Source: Corbicula japonica
Lineage: Eukaryota > Mollusca > Bivalvia > Venerida > Cyrenidae
NCBI GenBank assembly: GCA_038501625.1
Contig: JAZAYU010000009.1
Span: 9,414,396 to 9,478,395 of the forward strand
Direction of reading: 5' to 3'
Length of the DNA: 64,000 nucleotides
Part shown: one piece after another, positions 23,701 to 32,700 of the stretch
How the letters are laid out: each line of letters opens with the position of its first letter
Numbering within the stretch: the first letter of the stretch is position 1
The notes under the pieces: generated by a model
Told to the model about the DNA's origin: nothing
Database searches by the model: none
What the model saw: the letters and a program-made list of their open reading frames with translations, nothing else
Translations under genes and position numbers: made by a program

Positions 23701-26700
23701 GCTCAGTTTTATTAAGCCTATTCATGTAAATAATATGAATGAAAAGAAATTTTCATCATACATTTTCATTTTTAACACCGACAGATTAATTATTGGCAGA
23801 TACTAAGATGAAAGCAAAGGGTTAAAAATATGAACTGGCTTCTCTGATAAATGCCGCTAAGCTAAGACTGGTCGCCATTTCAGCCAATCAGATGCTTGAG
23901 ATTTGAGACTGGTTTCCAAACTAAGTTTTATAATCTTCAGCCTAAGCCAATGTTTCACGTTTCGTTCATTTATGGTTATTTGAATAGTGCCGTTCATTTT
24001 AACAGTTTAGTTATTTTAGTTCTACCATGACACTCTACTGAAAATAGGCATATGAACTTATTGATTTAAAAATATTTCAAATTTGAATTATCATGTTCGT
24101 CTAATGCGTTGAAAATGCCAATTACTACCCATGTCACATTCCTTTGGGTTAAGCGCTATTCAAGCTTAATTCATCAAAACATTTCTGCCCATATTATGAT
24201 AAAACGGTTATTATGAAATCTAAAATCCAGTCAGATTCTATTTCACGATCAGCAGAAATTCATATAACTGCCCCAACCATATAACGCCGGGTTTAGCGCA
24301 AATGAATATTTGCACAAGTGAACGGTACCAATTTTCATTCATTACAAACGATGGTATGCATATGACCTTTTCTATTAATACTATTCCGTGATCAGCGGCG
24401 TAAGGTCCTCACAATAAAACTGTCCCTAACTTAAACAAACAAAAATCAATGGTAGGATCTAAAGAGAATAGAATTTGAGAGCGGGTCTCAGAATATAAAT
24501 CCTGCGTATCAAAGAAAACATTAAAGGCAAAAATTAAAAAGCATGAGGTATATCCTTGAAATAACTGAAATACACTCAACCAAAGTTCTAATTGGTCATT
24601 AATTGTATATCTTTACAATTTATGCTAGTGTCGTTTCTTCCCTACGTCAACAGAGGTTGTGGAAAGAACTGTTTTGTCTTGAAATCAATTATTTAATATC
24701 TTTTTAATCTTTATTGATTGTTTTCTTAAATGAATCCAATACCATTTACTTACACCGTAGGGTCAAAATAAGAACAGTCTTTAATTGAAAGGGAGGTAAT
24801 TTTATAATTGGATACTTTGAAAGGGGTTTATTTTAAAAATGTGCCGTTGATTAATTATGTTTTCTGTTTTTCCTACTAATGAGGGGTCATATTAAAATAA
24901 AACAAGGAATTAAGAGCAAATTTCTGTTTGCTTGACCTTTTTATGCAAGAAATGCATTTTTAGCAAAATTAAGGATAACTCTCGCCAAACTGTTCCAAGG
25001 TCAATTATTACAGATTAAAGCTTAAGTTGAAGACTGTGTTTGGCATATGATCATAAATAAAGAGTGAATTCAATGTCTTTCTAATAAAAAATTACTGACA
25101 AAAAGTGACCAATTAGAACTTTTGTCGAGTGTATGTATTGAAGTTGCATAATTGCAATTAAAATTTAATTTAAAAACACATTAAAACTCGACAAATTTCC
25201 TCGATACACTTCACGAGTAACAGTATATGTTCATGCATAATTCCTTTGAAATTAATGTTAATCTGTAACATAAATGAACATGTTGGAGTTAACATTTTGT
25301 ACGTTTAAGAAAAGAAAGAACGTCACGTGATAAGAACCAAAAAGGGAAATCCTCGATTTCCAGGCTGTATCATGTTTATTCTAGTTTTCGTAAATTTTTT
25401 ATGAGTCCCAAATACCCAATTTAAAAAAAACTAGTAAAACCGCCAAGAATTGTTAGCTTAAGCAAATAAAGCTCACAAATGCGCTTCATATGCAAATAGA
25501 GAACTTGATCTAACAGAATTTGCACAAAATTTGCATGACAAATTCTACTCACAAGAAATGTTATGTCAACAGAAACATGATGTTGATGGATATTTCAAGG
25601 ACATATAATTGTGTTTGCTTGCAAATAGAATGGGAATAATAGAGATAAAATCGTTGACTACTTAAGATGTCCATTAGATAACTTGAAGAATGAAAGATTG
25701 CTTAGAAGACAAAATATCTAACAGGCAAGGAATAACAGCGAGTTTTTGGCAGTTGATCCATCTGGTCGTTTTCATAAGGAATTTTATATTATCTGAAAGT
25801 TTTTAAATACCTCTGAAGTATTTACAAAAAAGTGAAACAATGCATATCAGGAATCGCCAAACTCACAAAACACAGCCTTCCACGCAGCGAAAAAACGAAG
25901 AAAGGAAGAGATAGCATGTTTGTTATAAGTATGTCAATTCAAATAAGATGCCACAAACAATTAACGAAAAAGATAACCCGTGGGATTACCGCCTTGGAAC
26001 GGTCAGTGGCAAAACAAACTGCCACTGGGTGTTTAAACCAGGTTCTAGGATGCACAAACTTCACATTTGCCCAAACAGGTTCTCATTTCACAAAACAAGT
26101 GGGCTTAGTGAAATAACTCCGACCCATCCAACTGCACAACAATGTTGCATGCAAAAGCACACAAACAAAAACAACATAAGAAGCTAATTGCATTGAAAAG
26201 CAAATCAAACATACATCTTCAAAGCATGTAATTTACTCATTCTAACTGTATTTAGTCAGATACAGATGAAAGGAATACTGGCCGCAAGATTATAAAACTG
26301 GGAATGAAAACCTGTCTCAAAACTCAAGGGTCTGCCTGGCTCAGCCAATCAGATGCTTGAGATTTGAGACTAGTTTTAAACCTCAGTTTTATAATATTCA
26401 GCACTTTAAACAGTTAAACCGACCTAGCACCAAAATATAATTGAGCTCATGACCATTCGACCAGTTTATACCCAGCTCAGCCAGATCAACTTGCGAATCC
26501 GCATTGCTGTCGTTCGGTCAGACAAGCTTTTTTACTGCACCTAGCAAACAGCTGAGATCCTTTTCCGACCAGGTAAGTCCGCTATTTGACTTTGGACTAC
26601 ACTTATCTCACAGCCGAGTCGGTAGTCTTATCTAGTCGCCATATTTCACATAATTGTGTGTCGTCTCTGATGCATTTCAACGTTCCATTTTAACATATTT

Positions 26701-29700
26701 TTATAGTTTTACCTCTACAATTATTCTTGAAAGTTAAAAGAAACACTCGTAACTGAGAAACTTTTTTGCGAGAATTGTTTGTACCAAAGAGTTCTGTACT
26801 AATAAATGGAAAAGAATTTTCAAAGCCAAATAACACGAAACAAAATAGTAAATTATTGCAGGTTCGATTGAGCCTATTCATGTTAAAATTACAGTGACAA
26901 TATTAAAGCCTGCAATAACGAAAAACACAATAATAGGAATAATAGGACTCCAAAATGACCAATGTGTCATGCATATGTGCGAGCATGTGTGTATACAGTT
27001 ATACGTATTTTAATTCGCCTATTTAATTACGTCAACTTGCTGCTTTAAAAATTTAAAAAAAACAAAGAGTGGCAAAACATATTTCCACAAGAATAAAAAG
27101 GTATAATGTGTTTGATGACGTTTAAACATGCTTAAAAAGTAAAATATGCATATCAGGAATGGTCACATCCAGCAATAAAACGGCCTCCACACATATTAAA
27201 GTATGTTCGTCATGAGGAAACAGATTTAACACTAGCAGAGTCGATGTATTCTCGATTGGTTGTGTTATAATTGTGATATCCCGTTTAACATAAGAATCGT
27301 TATATTTGTATAATTTAGGATGTTCGTCAAGATATTATAAATTACAAACATTAGAGTTCAGACAAAATTACACCCTTTAAAACCCTTAAATAACCATCAA
27401 AGCTCAGATGCTAAATATGCGATTAATAAATCAGAATCGGCTTTTTTATGTTCCATTTATGATATAACAGCAATATTTTGTCAAGTCTGGGACTTTGATA
27501 TTACTTATATGTAAAATAAAGTCATCAGTAGATTCAGGCGGATGCTAATATCCAAGACTGAAGTCATATTGTGCCAGGAAAAATAAAAAATAAGTCAACG
27601 TTTGATTTGAAACTTTTAATTGACAAGAAAGAAATGAAACACATGAAAACACATGAAGAAAAAAATTTAACTATGATATAGTTGCTATTTGCACTATGAT
27701 TTGAAACAATATTTATTGACTAGAAGGAAATAAAAGATATGCAAAAATAAAGATAATATGAAATTAGTCAGAGCACTGCATCAAGTCTAATAAAACGCTT
27801 TAAACGATTTAAAGTTTCGCCACTTCAGAGCCGTCTTTTTAATAGAACGTCCCGTGTGCAAAAAAGTTGAATTATGGTTAATGGATGATTTTATTTATTT
27901 ATTTGTTCTTTTCGAATAATATGACTATAAAGCAATTTTATAAAAATGAGTCAGAGCACTGCATCAAATCTAATTAAATTTAAACGCTTTAAAGTTTCGC
28001 CTAAAGTTTACACTTCAAAGCCGTATTTTTGTTAAACCCCCAACTTGACTAATATTCAAGCCACTAGATGGCACTGGGGCAGGTTTTCATGGTATTTTTG
28101 ACATGCTTCACATCTAAGGGCCATTTTGCAAATAGCACAATAACCAAGAAGTATTTTCCTTAAAACCTTTTTATGTAATTTCTTTGCAACATTTCAAATG
28201 AAATGGCAGAGAAAAGTTTATGACAAAATGAATTTTATTGTAATTTTTGAGAAATAAATAAGTTAACTGTCAAAATTTGAAAATCCCGAGAATGAGTTTC
28301 TGGGATCATGAACTGCAGATAGTAAACAAATACACCTGGCAGTGTAGCTTGAAATACTACTCTTGGCAACTGCTCGGCTATGGGAAGCTGATCAGTAATA
28401 ATACAGTTAAATTGTAAACCCACATACCTTGTTGCAGATTATTTTTTATTCCAATATTCCCTTTAAAATGTTGCTTAGTGTTTATGAAACAACTTAATGC
28501 ATTTCATAGTGAATGACAAGTGTGTGGATTGTTATTAAATTATGTCACTTTTAATCTCTATTTAGTATACTGTAAACATTATTATTTTTATTATATCATG
28601 TTTATTTCTTACTGCTTTGAGCAGTCATTTGAACAATATATTTCATTAATATCCATGCTTATTGTATACTCAGCAAAAATAGAAAGTACCCACTTTTTAT
28701 GCTTATATTCTCATTCACATATTTTCATTTAATTACGAACACTTCAAAAGGTGTTTTATTAATTAATCTCAGTCGTTTTTAAGTTTAATTGTTCGTGAAC
28801 ATAATCTTCCACACCTAAACCTGAGCAAATGCCCATCAGATAACAATGAATGATGGATTAAACACCCCTATATATTCAATTCAAAGGGAGGTAATAGGAA
28901 ATGTTTGGGATTTCTAGCGTTTTTTTATAGAGGACGAGTTGTTTTATTAATGATTTTTTGTGATTTTATTGACATAAAGAACTGGAAAAATTGATTTAAT
29001 TCCAACAAATGTGAATATTGTTTAGAATCACTTACTTCTTCCTAAAACCCCAATGATAGCAAAGGGAAAGATAACTTAGTCGTGACTGCAGATTTTTAAG
29101 AACATTTTATTTCTTTGTAATGATTACAGCAATGCAGATCTGTTCAAAGAAGATATTTTCTATTTTATTTTTCTAGTTTTACAAAATCACAGGTAGAAAA
29201 GTGGGTACTTTTTATTTTTGCTGAGTATATAATCAAATTTCCCTCCCAATTCTGCATGAATGAAATGCCACCCACACCAAGTTTGAGATAAGCTATCATC
29301 ACCCCATTATTATTCTTGCTATTATCACTGGTAAATGTCCAACTGGCCTACTAGATTGTGCAAAACAATGGATCAACGATGGCATGAAAATTTTCATCAT
29401 TACCATCTTCCTTTTATGTGATTTTTATAAAAAGACCCTACATGTAATAAATAAATTATGACAACAGTATGAATTGTTCACTGTTAACTGCAACAGCAAT
29501 TTATGTACATCTTTATGTGAACTATAAATGCTCCTAATTCTTGCTGAAAGTGAAACAGCTGTTGAAATTTCATTTAGTTTTTCTACATACAAATATACAG
29601 GATTGGCTTGGCCATATAAGACTGGAATGAAAGGTTTAATAGGGATTTTACATTTGAAAGAATTTTTGCGGAAATTCAGTTTTACAATGCATAGCCTGGC

Positions 29701-32700
29701 GAGTAAATGTTATCGTCTGCTCTGGTGTTACTTTACTTCAAGTATCCCATTCAATGTTTTGTCCACTCTATTGAACTTGAAGATGCCATTCTAACTTTAG
29801 TTTAAAACAAAACTGCAAAGACTAAATGCACAGAGTACTGCATGGTAAACATGTGTTATAAATTAATGTTCATGTGCTAATTGTTTATTTATTATTGTCC
29901 CTATATCTTGGCTTATCAGTACTAATTACAAGCAAATCCCTCTGGTGAAAGCTGATCAGTGTATTGTTATTTGTAAACACATAAGCTGCTGTGAGATAAC
30001 CTGTGTACCTAGAACAGACCACGTGATCGCTTGTTGATAGGGTCAAGATTTAACACAGTACAGCCGTCTACCGTCTCATAACTCATTGAACCTACATATA
30101 GTGTATACGTTTATCAAGGGAACTAATCCACTGGAGGTAAATTGGTCATGACTGTGATCGAAATTCACAGTCAGGTAATCACAATCAAAGCGCTGAAAGC
30201 GTTGAAATACTGGCGCGCTGGTTGAATCGAACATGCCCTGCACAGATATCATTACTGTAAACATATGAAACTATGTGTGATTTTTTCGTTAAACTTTGTG
30301 ACAGTTACTATCATCAACATTAGCAAATAATTCTGTATATTCAGGGATTTCAAGAGATGCAGGTACTTGTATTTTGATAAAAGGAAATTAGGTTTTCCAC
30401 TTTTTTTTCACCTGAATCTTAGGCGGGGGTCTTTTTGATGCAGAAGCGTATGATTAGTGGTTAAATTTTGCTAGAATAACGATGATCAGGCTCCGCCACA
30501 ACCGAGTATTGTCAACAATGAAATGCACAAGGCTCACGTACCTTAAGAGACTGAAACCGTTACAATCTTAATTTTTACGTCGATCGCAACAATGCATTAA
30601 CAAAAATATTCGCCAACTTACTGACGGTCTCCCCAGGATTTTTGGAAGGGTTGTCGCTGGATATTTCGTGGATATAAGCTCGCGAAACCTCATTTTTTAA
30701 CTATCATTTTATACAATTTTATATTTGTACCAAAGTTTACTGCAAAAACTGTATATAGTACATAGATGTTTTTTTATCTCTTTAGAGCCAAGAAAGGTAC
30801 AAAGTTAAAAAACATAAATAATGTGAAACAATGTGTAAACAGTATGTCAACATGTGTTTTAATAACATAAACTGATCTGATCTCATCAAGTTACAATGCC
30901 AACTATATACTCTGTATAGTTAGTTTTTCACCTTCATTGTCCAAGATATCTCACACATATCAAACTCAGTGTTTCATTACAACTGACAGAATTAGGATTA
31001 AACTTTCAGAAGCCTCTTTTCTTCTTGGGCCCAAGCGCTGACTGCCTTATTATAATCAAACTTCAGTACATCAGGACCTTCCATGGATATCATTAACAAT
31101 GAATTTAATGTTGAATTGTTAAGCCTGCTTCTAAGCTTAGTCTTCACTCTTGATAAAGTGGAAAAATCCCACTCACAATCTGAAATTAAATTAATTTACG
31201 ATACCAGTAAACATATAGATAGCTTCACATATATAAAAATAATATCATAATAGGTATTCAGTTAACACAAACAGGTATAATAAATTATGTAGTGCACCCC
31301 AAGAACCTGGTTTAAACCCCTAGTAGCAAATTATTTTGCTACTGACTGTTCCAAGGCGCTAACCCATACGGTTCCCCTTTTTTATTAAACAATCAACAAA
31401 CAAATCATTTATTTTCCTCTCTTCTTTTTGCTGCAGGGGAGGCTGTGTTTTATGAGTGTGGCGATTCCTGATATGCATATTTCCCTTTTTATATATAGTA
31501 GCATGAAATTGAGTTATTTTATTTATTTAATGCAATTACAAGGCTAAGTAAATATATATAAAAAACATTGCCAACTTCTTGCAACCAGAAGTAGACTTTC
31601 TTCCACTTAGAATCGACACCTGACTGGATCGAACTGGCTGTTCGAGGTAGCCGGCGTTGATTTAGTGTCTCGGCATGTTGGGGTACCGCGACCGGCGTCG
31701 GAGTAATTTCACGACGTGAAGGGGTACTTGGCGTCGTAAGAGTCGCTCTTGAAGGGCTATCCGGAAATGATCTCGATCTCATTTCTAGAATTTTGAAGTT
31801 CAGAATGCCCGATGGAGTTGGCATCAGCCTCACAAGGCCGGTTTCTCTTGAAATAAGATAGAATTGACGAGTCGTCGTTCTTTCGCGCATGCATACTTGA
31901 AAATGTGTCCGACGAAAATGAACTGATCGTTACGATGATAGCGCAGTAAAATGCCACAGAATGTATTTCTTTTGCAATTTAAGTTCTAAATGCAACTTGC
32001 CAATAGATTTGTTTAAAACAATTCCATTATCGCACAATTATTTTCATACATGTATACAGTACAATTTTCTAAGTGTTTGTCTTCTAATCACAGAACTAAG
32101 AATAACCAAATAATTACTCATGATCGCATCTCATTTAAATCATTGAACATTATGTTAAACACACCGGGTGCCGCTATTAATTGAGAATATCAAGAGTCAA
32201 CAGAGCCAAAATACGATCAAACGACACCGACAGACTTGCGAATTCACCACGTGGAGAGGCGGAGTTATCCAGCTGATAGTAAAGAAATCGATTGTGATTG
32301 GTCAAATCGCCCATTGCTTAACCTTGAATGAGGTGTGTATTGAAAAGCGACCTGTGTTTACAATGCAAGAAACAGAAAATTATGACATGTCGATTTTGAA
32401 TAAACGGATGTCGGCGAATTTAACACTTGTTGGAAATAGATCAAAGCTTGTTAACGGTTGAATGGGGAGAACACTGGGACCCGGCCCGGTCCTTGTTAGC
32501 CGAGCAAAATCTCGATCCACAACTACTCCAACCTAACCAAAATGGCAACCCACGCTATCTCCCGCTTGTCACGTGACTGATTTGTTTTTAATCGTTCTTT
32601 TAATATCCTTTCCTTGCGAATCACAACATTAAATTGTTTTCTTGTTTTTATTTGTAGAATTATCTTTCAAAGTTCGCATTCCTTCTCGAAATATTTGTAT

